In this document: positions 7,699 through 14,962 of the stretch, piece after piece
How positions within the stretch are numbered: the first letter of the stretch is position 1
Layout of the letters: each line of letters opens with the position of its first letter
From: Bacteroidota bacterium
GTDB taxonomy: Bacteria > Bacteroidota > Bacteroidia > Flavobacteriales > Flavobacteriaceae
DNA length: 34,363 nt
Direction: 5' to 3'
Assembly: GCA_949487855.1 (NCBI GenBank)
Contig: CATAMV010000078.1
Span: 1 to 34,363, forward strand
The notes under the pieces: model-generated
What the model saw: only the letters and a program-made list of their open reading frames with translations
What the model was told of the DNA's origin: nothing
Database searches by the model: none
Made by a program: the position numbers and the translations under genes

Positions 7699-7732
7699 CA
7701 AATGTAAAAATAATTTTCTGTTTTTGCATCAA
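7699..7732 (-). promoter_or_regulatory. promoter of the R-M operon
   Basis: On the minus strand TACATTTG (7706 down to 7699) matches TAnnTTTG exactly and is preceded by TTG (7732 to 7730) with a 23-nt spacer. The spacing suits Bacteroidota sigma-A promoters. Predicted start at about 7692, giving a leader of about 34 nt that contains the palindrome at 7672-7687. Confidence 0.55.
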
Positions 7733-7866
7733 GTAGTAATGATTTTTATTTCTAGGTGGTGGTGGGGAAATGAAAGCTCTTTTGGTTTTCTCAGCGTTGG
7801 CTTTTGTGTCGGCAAAAAACAAATGTACTGTTTGTGGGGTGGGTTTTAGCTTGCAGAGAACGGTGA
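7733..7866. other. gene-free stretch upstream of the R-M operon
   Basis: About 130 bp between the R-M promoter and the hairpin at 7867. Both strands are open (a 72-codon frame each way), but neither frame resembles a known protein, and the plus-strand frame runs on into the broken membrane gene on the other strand. It contains a GGTGGTGGTGGGG run at 7755-7767 and a GCGTTGGC tract near 7794-7801 that resembles the GTTGGC core of the neighbouring repeat arms. I see no further feature. Confidence 0.4.
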
Positions 7867-7910
7867 GTGTAAAAGCCATTTTAATGGTTTTTTACACATT
7901 GTTGGCATTA
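7867..7910. repeat. hairpin plus repeat arm at the end of the broken membrane gene
   Basis: 7867-7897 is a strong palindrome: GTGTAAAAGCCATT, a 2-nt turn, then AATGGTTTTTTACAC, 13-14 pairs with one unpaired T. It may act as a terminator. It is joined to ACATTGTTGGCATTA (7896-7910). TACACA followed by TGTTG is shared with the right arm of the element at 3672-3801, and GTTGGCATTA (7901-7910) recurs in inverted orientation as TAATGCCAAC at 8590-8599. The stop codon of the membrane gene (7892-7894) lies inside the hairpin. Confidence 0.55.
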
Positions 7911-8578
7911 GTTTTTTTGTTCTTGTCGTTTTCGAGTTTAATAATTAAGACCCAAAACAATGTATGTATCAAGAAATTCAAAATGTAATTCCAAATCGGA
8001 TTATTCCAGATTAAAGGTATTTGATATGAAATCCAAGTTATTAAAGAGATTATTCCGCCAAATATTGCTAACGCAGAGATCCAACCAGCAATTCCGTTTC
8101 CGTTCCTTGAATTTTTATCATAAAGTGGTAGAAAAATCACAAAAGGTATCATTATGGCTAATAAATAATTTGATGAAAGCACCATCCAAAATAGAGATTT
8201 TATGGGTTTAATAGTCGTTGTTGTTTCGGTGTTGTTGTGGCTTATTTTTTGGTCGTTTATTTCTTTTTAAAGGGAGATTATAGTCAAAATACGTGGCAAA
8301 AATTCTGAATAATGTTCTTTGTCAAAAACCTCATTCTCGATTCTGTTTATTTCAACTATTTTTATAGAATCCGTTTTATATTCAGTTCTAAGCGATGTTA
8401 TTTTTTCAAGTTGCGAAAGTTTGTTAGAAGTATGTAAGTTATAGGTGAAATTAAAAGACATGTCAATAATTAACAACAATTCAAGCAAACTAATGAATTT
8501 AGCAATTAAAGTTCCCCAAGAAGTCGAACTGTCAAAAACTAAATCTTTTATGTGCTTAATAAATTCTAAAGGGTTCAT
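7892..8578 (-). pseudogene. membrane protein gene interrupted by an in-frame TAA
   Basis: Two open stretches, 8578-8267 (103 codons) and 8185-7892 (97 codons), lie in the same frame. Reading straight through the TAA at 8269-8267 adds KEINDQKISHNNTETTTTIKPIKSLFW and joins the second part without any shift. The result is one 228-codon protein with an N-terminal membrane segment (about 25-46), a polar middle and three hydrophobic helices in the C-terminal 100 residues (WMVLSSNYLLAIMIPFVIF, then GWISALAIFGGIISLITWI, then YILNFLIHTLFWVLII). I read it as a former single gene with one nonsense mutation or sequencing error. The C-terminus and stop lie within a repeat arm, and a matching inverted arm precedes the start, as in a cassette. 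Function unknown. Confidence 0.65.
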
Positions 8579-8589
8579 TCAGTTCAAAT

Positions 8590-8599
8590 TAATGCCAAC
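8590..8599. repeat. inverted partner of the 10-bp arm at 7901-7910
   Basis: TAATGCCAAC is the exact reverse complement of GTTGGCATTA at 7901-7910. The two arms enclose the interrupted membrane-protein gene. The bases beyond it (TTGTATATATCCGC) recall the TGTGTATAAGC part of the 3672-3801 element, suggesting a diverged copy of the same kind of boundary sequence. Confidence 0.5.
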
Positions 8600-8638
8600 T
8601 TGTATATATCCGCATATTGCGTTTATTTCTTTTATATA

Positions 8639-8890
8639 TTATTTGTTTTTATTCAGCTTAATATTTTGATTTTCAATACGTTGACTTGCTACAATTTCAT
8701 CCAATGGGCTTTTAATATTTGCAAGAGATTTTCTGCTTACGTGCGTATAAATCTCAGTTGTCTTTGAGCTCCCATGCCCTAACAATTCTTGTATATATCT
8801 TAAATCTGTTCCTTTTTGGAGTTGGTTAGCCTCTGCGTTTACAGTTGCTAATCGTTGCTGAAAATGAGGTATGAGTCGTAGGTTTGTCAT
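8639..8890 (-). pseudogene. tyrosine recombinase (phage-type integrase) remnant, C-terminus only
   Basis: 83 codons. Residues 26-60 (KGTDLRYIQELLGHGSSKTTEIYTHVSRKSLANIK) are the end of a XerC/D-like integrase catalytic domain: the LLGHxSSKTT box with H39 and the nucleophile Y48 in YTH. The N-terminal domains and the first catalytic Arg are absent. The 25 residues before KGTD do not fit the family. A HSFATH-like box seems to be present only in shifted, decayed form (HFQQRLAT), so the sequence there has suffered small indels. It cannot be active. It lies at the outer edge of the island, next to the terminator of the gcvT operon, and is best read as the scar of the integrase that brought in some or all of the island. 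Confidence 0.75.
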
Positions 8891-8935
8891 CTAATAAGAA
8901 CAGATTTGGAACTGTTGCGCTAACAAATGTAGAAA

Positions 8936-8961
8936 AAATGTTTAGACAAAGCTAAACATTT
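8936..8961 (-). terminator. intrinsic terminator of the gcvT operon
   Basis: Perfect 10-bp inverted repeat AAATGTTTAG / CTAAACATTT with a 6-nt loop. On the minus strand it ends in a run of six T. It begins 8 bp after the stop of the small membrane protein gene. The stem is A/T-rich but long and ideally placed. It marks the natural end of the core operon; the island starts beyond it. Confidence 0.6.
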
Positions 8962-8968
8962 ATGTGCA

Positions 8969-9163
8969 TTAAGTTATGCGATTTTTAAAAACCCAACGCA
9001 ATAGGTATCCTATCCCGGCAAATAGCAACGTGTAAATTAAAAAGGCCACAAGGTTTCTTTTGTTGCACAGCAACACCTTCCAAGAAGTAGTTTCGTAATC
9101 CAGCCACCCCAACAACAACGCCAATAAAAGGGCTATTCCCCAAACCATTCCATGATCCCTCAT
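8969..9163 (-). CDS. small two-helix membrane protein
   Basis: 64 aa: a first helix at about residues 7-22 (VWGIALLLALLLGWLD), a short loop with one Cys, and a second helix at about 39-57 (VAFLIYTLLFAGIGYLL), then a basic tail (FKNR). The start codon overlaps the stop of the upstream epimerase gene (ATGA, 9160-9163), so the gene is translated as part of the gcvT operon. No family recognised. Coupling to the epimerase suggests a related job, but nothing in the sequence defines it. Confidence 0.65.
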   Translation of the reverse strand: MRDHGMVWGIALLLALLLGWLDYETTSWKVLLCNKRNLVAFLIYTLLFAGIGYLLRWVFKNRIT

Positions 9164-9993
9164 TTTGTATTTGGTGTTTGGGTCTTTAGGGTTTCTTTTA
9201 GCACATCTTCGTGCGTATAACTAAGGTGCTTTGGTAAGTTGTTGTATTTGGGTAATACGGCAATGTAGCGGTCCACATTACTGGCATAAACGTGTTTGTA
9301 CACAGGTTTTTTGGTAGGTTGCAGTCCTTGTACCAATTGGTCTATAAACGCATCGTGGTGTACCAAGTCTTTACTCCCCAAATGAAAAATACCCCAACGG
9401 TTCCGGTTTATGATATAATGCAACTGTTGCGTTACAAAATAATCAGTGGTTACATTAATCACAGAATTTGGAAAAATCTCATACGCCTCTTGTTTGTGTA
9501 TGGCGTTTTTTAGTTCCTGTAATCTAGGTGAATTTGCACCAAATACCATGGGCAATCTTGCAATGGTCCAACTAAATGCAGGCATACGCATCAGCTTGTT
9601 CTCAAGATTGATTTTGAGTTTTCCAAATGCACTTTCTGAGAGAGTTTTATCGTGCTCATAGCTTGGATAATGTCGAAAACTATCAAACACATTTGCCGAG
9701 GATAACAGCACCAGTCTTGTGCCGTGTTGCGTAGCGTAATCAACAAGCATGTCATGTGCTACAAACTGTGCATGCGCATCCCCACGAAGGGTTGAAAGAA
9801 TTACGTTTGGTTTTATAAAACGCAGCAATTCGGTAGGGGAGTCCTCGTTGATGTCATATGAAAAATAGCGTTTGTTTTTGGCGTAGCGTTCTTGGCTGTT
9901 GTAAGTAGCATAGACATCCATATAAGGGTGCAGCTCCTTAAAAAGAGCACGCCCTAAAAATCCACTTCCTCCAACAATGAGCACCCGTATCAT
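9160..9993 (-). CDS. NAD(P)-dependent epimerase/reductase, RmlD-like extended SDR
   Basis: 277 aa, Rossmann-fold extended short-chain dehydrogenase. The nucleotide-binding GGSGFLG is at 8-14, a catalytic Ser region SSAN at 98-101, and YEHDK (Y112-K116) supplies the YxxxK pair. The later part resembles the substrate domain of dTDP-4-dehydrorhamnose reductase-like sugar-nucleotide enzymes, but the substrate cannot be named. It overlaps gcvT by 4 bp (ATGA) and the small membrane protein gene by 4 bp, forming a coupled three-gene operon. No glycan genes are nearby, so the link with glycine cleavage may be mere co-transcription. Confidence 0.8.
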   Translation of the reverse strand: MIRVLIVGGSGFLGRALFKELHPYMDVYATYNSQERYAKNKRYFSYDINEDSPTELLRFIKPNVILSTLRGDAHAQFVAHDMLVDYATQHGTRLVLLSSANVFDSFRHYPSYEHDKTLSESAFGKLKINLENKLMRMPAFSWTIARLPMVFGANSPRLQELKNAIHKQEAYEIFPNSVINVTTDYFVTQQLHYIINRNRWGIFHLGSKDLVHHDAFIDQLVQGLQPTKKPVYKHVYASNVDRYIAVLPKYNNLPKHLSYTHEDVLKETLKTQTPNTK

Positions 9994-11072
9994 AGCACAA
10001 ATGGAAGTCTTGTGACACGTGCTTTGATGTTTTTATCACGGATACGCACAAAAATTTCAGTGTTAATTTTGGCAAAATCTTTTTTGATATAGCCCATACC
10101 AATTCCCACAACTAATGAAGGCGAAGACGTTCCAGAAGTCACTTCGCCAATGGTATTTCCATTTACATCAACCAGTTCATATCCTTGCCGTGGAATGCCT
10201 CGGTCTATCATGGTAAAGCCTACACGAAGCTGTGCCGTGCCCTCAGTTTTATCTTTTTTGATGTAATCTTCTCCAACAAAACTTTTGTCAAAATGCGTGC
10301 ACCACGTCAATCGCGCCGCAATGGGTGAGGTGGTGTCGGAGAGTTCATGCCCATACAGGCAATAGCCCATTTCTAAACGCAGCGTATCTCTTGCCGCCAA
10401 TCCAATGGGTTGAATGTTATAGGTCTCACCTGATGCTAAAAGGGCTTCCCATACTTGAGTGGCTTGTGCCGATGGAATATAAAGTTCCACACCACCTGCT
10501 CCCGTATAGCCAGTAGTGGCAACCAAAACATCAGCAACACCTGCTACGGTGGTTTGCACAACGTTAAATCCTTTCTGCGCAGCCGTATCAATTCCAGACA
10601 GTGCACGCATCAACGAATGTGCTTTTGGTCCTTGTACGGCCAAAAGCGCATAATCAGCAGAAGCGTTTGTTAGCGTTGCGCCAAAGGCTTTGTTTTGTTC
10701 ACTAAGCCATTGCCAGTCTTTAGCTATATTACTGGCATTGACCACGAGCATATACCGTTTTTCTTCCAATCGGTAAATAAGCAAATCATCCACCACGCCA
10801 CCTGTATCGTTCGGCATATAGCCGTACTGGGCTTCGCCAACCGCTAATGCTGCCACGTTATTGCTTGTGGAGTATTGAAGCAATTCAAGTGCTGTGTCAC
10901 CGGTAACCATAAATTCGCCCATGTGCGACACATCAAAAACGCCCACATGCTCGCGCACACACAGGTGTTCTGCTTTTACCCCGCTGTAGGTAAGCGGCAT
11001 ATCAAACCCTGCGAACGCACCCATTTTTGCGCCTAGTGCGGTATGTTGTGTATGTAGTACCAACTTATTCAT
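9990..11072 (-). CDS. gcvT: aminomethyltransferase, T protein of the glycine cleavage system
   Basis: 360 aa, the normal length. It transfers the methylene group from aminomethyl-lipoyl H protein to tetrahydrofolate and releases ammonia; cytoplasmic. Family signatures: the N-terminal [31 protein letters not shown] (48-58), [19 protein letters not shown] with the catalytic-type Asp at 95/96, [33 protein letters not shown], and the C-terminal [12 protein letters not shown]. First gene of the gcvT-epimerase-small membrane protein operon. gcvP and gcvH are not in the window. The start ATG precedes the conserved [14 protein letters not shown] with no alternative close by. It is divergent from the aminopeptidase gene at 11115. 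Confidence 0.95.
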   Translation of the reverse strand: MNKLVLHTQHTALGAKMGAFAGFDMPLTYSGVKAEHLCVREHVGVFDVSHMGEFMVTGDTALELLQYSTSNNVAALAVGEAQYGYMPNDTGGVVDDLLIYRLEEKRYMLVVNASNIAKDWQWLSEQNKAFGATLTNASADYALLAVQGPKAHSLMRALSGIDTAAQKGFNVVQTTVAGVADVLVATTGYTGAGGVELYIPSAQATQVWEALLASGETYNIQPIGLAARDTLRLEMGYCLYGHELSDTTSPIAARLTWCTHFDKSFVGEDYIKKDKTEGTAQLRVGFTMIDRGIPRQGYELVDVNGNTIGEVTSGTSSPSLVVGIGMGYIKKDFAKINTEIFVRIRDKNIKARVTRLPFVL

Positions 11073-11114
11073 ACCCTCAAAAGTAGCATAGTTTTAATTA
11101 CTTTAGCCAAAAAG

Positions 11115-12731
11115 ATGATTATGTTACGCTTCATTTTATTCACATGTTTTGTAGCTATTTCGCTAAGCGCTCAAGAATTACCTACAGACTACCTTACTCC
11201 GGAATTTCACGCTGAGCGCAGAGCAGCAGTTCGTGCGCAAATGCCACCCAATAGTATTGCTGTTTTTTTTGCCAATCCCATCAGAAACAGGGCAAACGAT
11301 GTAGATTTTCATTACCACCAAGATCCAAATTTTTATTACCTCACAGGCCTTAAAGAACCCCATGCTATTTTATTGATTTTCAAAGAATTGCAAGATATTG
11401 ATGGTGATCAAACGAATGAGATATTATTTGCACAAGAACGTGATCCCTTACGCGAGCAATGGGACGGTTATCGACTTGGAGTAAAAGGCGCAAAAGAGAA
11501 ATTAGGATTTAAAGATGTGTATTTTAATACAGATTTTGCTTCGTTCAAAACACAATTTGACCAGTTTGATAGGTTGCTATTTTTTGACTTTGAAAATGAT
11601 GTACGTGATGATGCTTCCAATGATGCAGATTTGTATTCGCTTATAAAAACGTTTAAAATAAAAGCCAATTTTCCACAAGACTTTTCGGCAAGTCGCACAT
11701 CGCTTTATCGTTATATAACGACCTCTGACGCAAAAAGTTCTGCTAACGTAGCGCAGGTATTGGACAGGTCGCTTAGAAGTGATGCAAATTTGGCAAAAGA
11801 TGCACTTTTGTTGCAATACAAGAAAGCCATTAACGAAAAACAACGCACTGAGTTAAAGCAACAAATGCAAATGCGATTGACTAATTTGGATGTGGAAACG
11901 TTGGGTATAATCATGGATGATTTACGTGAAATCAAACAACCTGAAGAAGTAGCATTACTTAAAAAAGCGATTTATATTTCTGCAGTGGGGCAGGTGGAAG
12001 TGATGAAAGCCATGCACCCCGATATGTCGGAACGTGAAATTCAAGGCATTCACGAGTTTGTGTTTAAAAAATACGGTGCTGAATACGAAGGGTACCCTTC
12101 TATCGTTGGTGGTGGTCATAACGGTTGTGTGCTGCACTACATAACAAATGATAAACCACGTGTAGCCTCTGATTTGGTACTGATGGATTTGGGCGCAGAG
12201 TATCACAATTACACCGCCGATGTCACCCGAACTATACCTGCAGATGGGACTTTTTCAACAGAACAACGTGCTATTTACAATATCGTATATAAAGCGCAAG
12301 AAGCAGGTATCTCAGCATCTGTAGTTGGCGCAAGCATACGCGCGCCGCATATGGCAGCTTTGGGAATTATTGAAAAAGGATTAAAAGCATTGGGAATTAT
12401 TAGTGATGCAAGTGAAGTCCGTCGTTATTTTCCACATGGTACGTCGCATTATTTGGGCTTAGACGTTCATGATGCGGGAACTTATGCACCCTTTAGACAC
12501 AATACGCTTATTACAGTAGAACCCGGAATCTACATTCCTGAGAACAGTCCCTGCGACCCAAAATGGTGGGGAATAGCGGTGCGCATTGAAGACGATATTT
12601 TGATTACAGATAATGGTCCTGTAAACCTTTCTGTTTACGCACCTCGAACGGCAACCGACATTGAAGCCATGATGCAGCAGCCAAGTGTTTTGGATGATTT
12701 TTTACTTCCTGACTTAAGTACGTTGGAGTAA
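11115..12731 (+). CDS. secreted Xaa-Pro aminopeptidase (M24B, aminopeptidase P)
   Basis: 538 aa. Removes N-terminal residues ahead of proline. A signal peptide (LRFILFTCFVAISLSA, cut before QELP at about residue 19/20) places it in the periplasm or outside. An AMP_N domain follows (about 20-190). The pita-bread domain has every metal ligand: D358 and D369 in MDLGAEYHNYTADVTRT, H445 in HGTSHYLGLDVHD, E469 in VEPGIYIP and E492 in RIEDD; H452 also matches the E. coli PepP active site. It is longer than cytosolic PepP (about 440 aa) because of the signal peptide and an insertion ahead of the catalytic domain. The second Met (11121) is an alternative start. The last 18 bp overlap the convergent thrC. 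Confidence 0.93.
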   Translation: MIMLRFILFTCFVAISLSAQELPTDYLTPEFHAERRAAVRAQMPPNSIAVFFANPIRNRANDVDFHYHQDPNFYYLTGLKEPHAILLIFKELQDIDGDQTNEILFAQERDPLREQWDGYRLGVKGAKEKLGFKDVYFNTDFASFKTQFDQFDRLLFFDFENDVRDDASNDADLYSLIKTFKIKANFPQDFSASRTSLYRYITTSDAKSSANVAQVLDRSLRSDANLAKDALLLQYKKAINEKQRTELKQQMQMRLTNLDVETLGIIMDDLREIKQPEEVALLKKAIYISAVGQVEVMKAMHPDMSEREIQGIHEFVFKKYGAEYEGYPSIVGGGHNGCVLHYITNDKPRVASDLVLMDLGAEYHNYTADVTRTIPADGTFSTEQRAIYNIVYKAQEAGISASVVGASIRAPHMAALGIIEKGLKALGIISDASEVRRYFPHGTSHYLGLDVHDAGTYAPFRHNTLITVEPGIYIPENSPCDPKWWGIAVRIEDDILITDNGPVNLSVYAPRTATDIEAMMQQPSVLDDFLLPDLSTLE

Positions 12732-14018
12732 ATAATCCTTAAAGGCATCGTAATCCTTCAGTGCTGTTTTCTTAGGCGTTTTATCTAGAATGTGTTGGAT
12801 TTGTTCAGGAATATCCAGTGTGATTTTCAAACTTTCCTCTACGGTATCGCGGAACTTTATGGCATGTGCTGTTTCTAAAAATACACCATGCATATTTGGA
12901 TTTTCTTGCATGTATTTTTGCAGCCCCAAATATCCCACTGCACCGTGAGGATCTGCAACGTAGTTGTGGTCGTTGTACAAGGCTTTTAGCGCAACCTGCG
13001 TTTGATTATCATCAAAAGCATAGGATGAAAACTGTTGCTTAAGCGCATCAAAATCATTGCCATACAAAGATTGAATACGAATAAAGTTTGAAGGATTCCC
13101 CACATCCATGGCATTGGAAATGGTTTGTTTGGATGGATTTGGATTGTATTGTTGTGTTTGCAAATAGCGAGGCACCGTATCGTTGACATTTGTACTGGCT
13201 ACAAAATGATGTACCGGTAACCCCAATATGTTGGCAACAATTCCTGCGCATATGTTTCCAAAGTTTCCACTTGGTACAGAGAAAACCAAATCGTTATCAA
13301 TTCGTCGTTTTTTTATCTGTTGGTAGGCAAAGAAAAAATAAAGTGATTGTGGTAACCAACGCGCAACATTAATCGAATTTGCAGATGTTAGGTTGTATGC
13401 GTTATTCAAATCTTCATCTAAAAAGGCTGTTTTGACCATTTCTTGACAATCATCAAAAACACCATCTACTTCAACCGCTTTGATGTTATTGCCATTTGTT
13501 GTGAGTTGTAATTCTTGAATATCACTCACTTTTCCTTTTGGATAAAGAATAATCACCTCGGTACCTTCAATGCCCAAAAAGCCAGACGCAACCGCTCCAC
13601 CTGTATCCCCAGAAGTGGCTACTAAAACAGTAACTTTTTTAGGATTCTGTTCGTTAAAATATCCAATGCAGCGTGCCATAAAACGCGCGCCAACATCTTT
13701 AAACGCCATGGTAGGTCCATGAAAAAGTTCGAGTGTGTCAATCCCTTTGTGTATAGGCACAAGTGGAAAATCAAAACACAAGGTGTCTTCTACAATTTTT
13801 TTAAGACGTTCTTCTGGAATGGTTCCACCCACAAACGGGCGCATCACTTCAACACCAACCTCTACAGGTGTTTTGTTTTCTAAGTCCTTTAAAAAGTCTT
13901 CTGAAAGTCTTTCTGTTTTCGCAGGAAAATAAAGACCTCTATCCGGGGCAAGCCCACGAATCACGGCTTCATCGAAAGTTGCGGTATTGGAGTTGTTGGT
14001 TAGGCTGTAATATTTCAT
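12714..14018 (-). CDS. thrC: threonine synthase
   Basis: 434 aa. PLP enzyme that turns O-phosphohomoserine into threonine, the last step of the pathway. The N-terminal MKYYSLTNNSNTATFDEAVIRGLAPDRGLYFP is the classic opening. The PLP lysine is K107 in FHGPTMAFKDVGARF, and the phosphate-binding SGDTGGAVASGF and SVPSGNFGN segments are present. Last gene of thrA-thrB-thrC, with a 4-bp overlap with thrB (ATGA), so translation is coupled. The end runs 18 bp into the convergent aminopeptidase gene, leaving no room for a terminator between them. Confidence 0.95.
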   Translation of the reverse strand: MKYYSLTNNSNTATFDEAVIRGLAPDRGLYFPAKTERLSEDFLKDLENKTPVEVGVEVMRPFVGGTIPEERLKKIVEDTLCFDFPLVPIHKGIDTLELFHGPTMAFKDVGARFMARCIGYFNEQNPKKVTVLVATSGDTGGAVASGFLGIEGTEVIILYPKGKVSDIQELQLTTNGNNIKAVEVDGVFDDCQEMVKTAFLDEDLNNAYNLTSANSINVARWLPQSLYFFFAYQQIKKRRIDNDLVFSVPSGNFGNICAGIVANILGLPVHHFVASTNVNDTVPRYLQTQQYNPNPSKQTISNAMDVGNPSNFIRIQSLYGNDFDALKQQFSSYAFDDNQTQVALKALYNDHNYVADPHGAVGYLGLQKYMQENPNMHGVFLETAHAIKFRDTVEESLKITLDIPEQIQHILDKTPKKTALKDYDAFKDYLLQRT

Positions 14019-14962
14019 GTAATATCTTCTAAAAAGCTAACGCCACTTTGTTTTACAGGACTCACGTGAATTTCAAACGGAATGTCTGTTTTTTCATATA
14101 CCTGTTGCATGGCTTGTGCCACTTTGTGTGCTGTTGTCATTCCTCTTGAAAGTGCAAATACAGATGGGCCTGATCCCGAAATTCCAGATCCCAGCGCACC
14201 TGTTCTCTCACAGGCAGTTTTTAACTCCGCAAATTGTGGAATAAGTATGGAGCGTGAAGGCTCAACAATTTCGTCCACTAATGAGCGACTGAGTAATTCG
14301 TAATCCTCTTCGTATAGGCTTGAAACAAGTGCCCCCACATTTGCCCACTGATTGATTGCTTTTTCGAGAGAAACACGTTTTTTGAGTACAGCTCGCGCAT
14401 CTGCTGTTTTCACTTCAATTTTTGGATGAATTACAGTTGCAGCAAGTTCTAATGGTGTTGGAAGTTTACACACGTCTAACGGGTTGGTATTGCGCACTAA
14501 CGTAAAGCCGCCAAGAAGGGCAGGGGCTACATTATCGGCGTGTGCACTACCGCAAGCTAAACGTTCTCCTTCCATCGCAAAAGGCACTAATTCTGTTGGT
14601 GTAAACGGGTTTCCGAGTAAGTAGTTTATACCTGCGACTGTACCAGCGGCACTTGCGGCTGAACTGCCAATACCACTTCCCGGTTTGATGTTCTTTTCAA
14701 TGATAATTTCAAAACCAAGTTGCGGATTGTGCGCTTCTAAAAGCGCAAGGCCAGCCACACCAGCAACATTATTTTCTGCCTCTAAGGGTAAATCTTGCCC
14801 AATAATAGATTTGATTTGAATACCCGCCTTTTCGCTTCGGCGTATTTCCATAATATCCCCGATGTTTTCAAGGCAAAGCCCTAAAACATCAAAGCCACAC
14901 GAAATGTTGGCAATACTTGCTGGAGCAAAGAGTTTAACTCCTTTAAAATTAACTTTTTCCAA
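14015..14962 (-). CDS. thrB: homoserine kinase (TTG start proposed)
   Basis: 315 aa as placed here. GHMP kinase that phosphorylates homoserine. The family opening KLFAPASIANISCGFDVLGL and the ATP loop KPGSGIGSSAASAAGTVAG are clear. The frame has no ATG ahead of the conserved part. The longest version would use a GTG at 15019, 68 nt inside thrA, and add 19 residues (QGREQQLPHQEF...) with no counterpart in the family. A TTG at 14962 gives LEKVNFKGVKLFAP, the expected N-terminus, and overlaps the thrA stop by only 14 bp, as in a coupled operon. I prefer the TTG; the GTG remains possible. Confidence 0.9.
   Translation of the reverse strand: MEKVNFKGVKLFAPASIANISCGFDVLGLCLENIGDIMEIRRSEKAGIQIKSIIGQDLPLEAENNVAGVAGLALLEAHNPQLGFEIIIEKNIKPGSGIGSSAASAAGTVAGINYLLGNPFTPTELVPFAMEGERLACGSAHADNVAPALLGGFTLVRNTNPLDVCKLPTPLELAATVIHPKIEVKTADARAVLKKRVSLEKAINQWANVGALVSSLYEEDYELLSRSLVDEIVEPSRSILIPQFAELKTACERTGALGSGISGSGPSVFALSRGMTTAHKVAQAMQQVYEKTDIPFEIHVSPVKQSGVSFLEDIT

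Noticed and set aside
7661-7879. 72-codon minus-strand ORF upstream of the XRE gene
   Set aside because: It would contain the R-M promoter and operator inside its coding region and ends 2 bp before the XRE start; it resembles no protein.
7770-7988. 72-codon plus-strand ORF with a signal-peptide-like start
   Set aside because: It covers the hairpin and runs antisense into the membrane pseudogene; the hydrophobic look comes from the T-rich repeat DNA.
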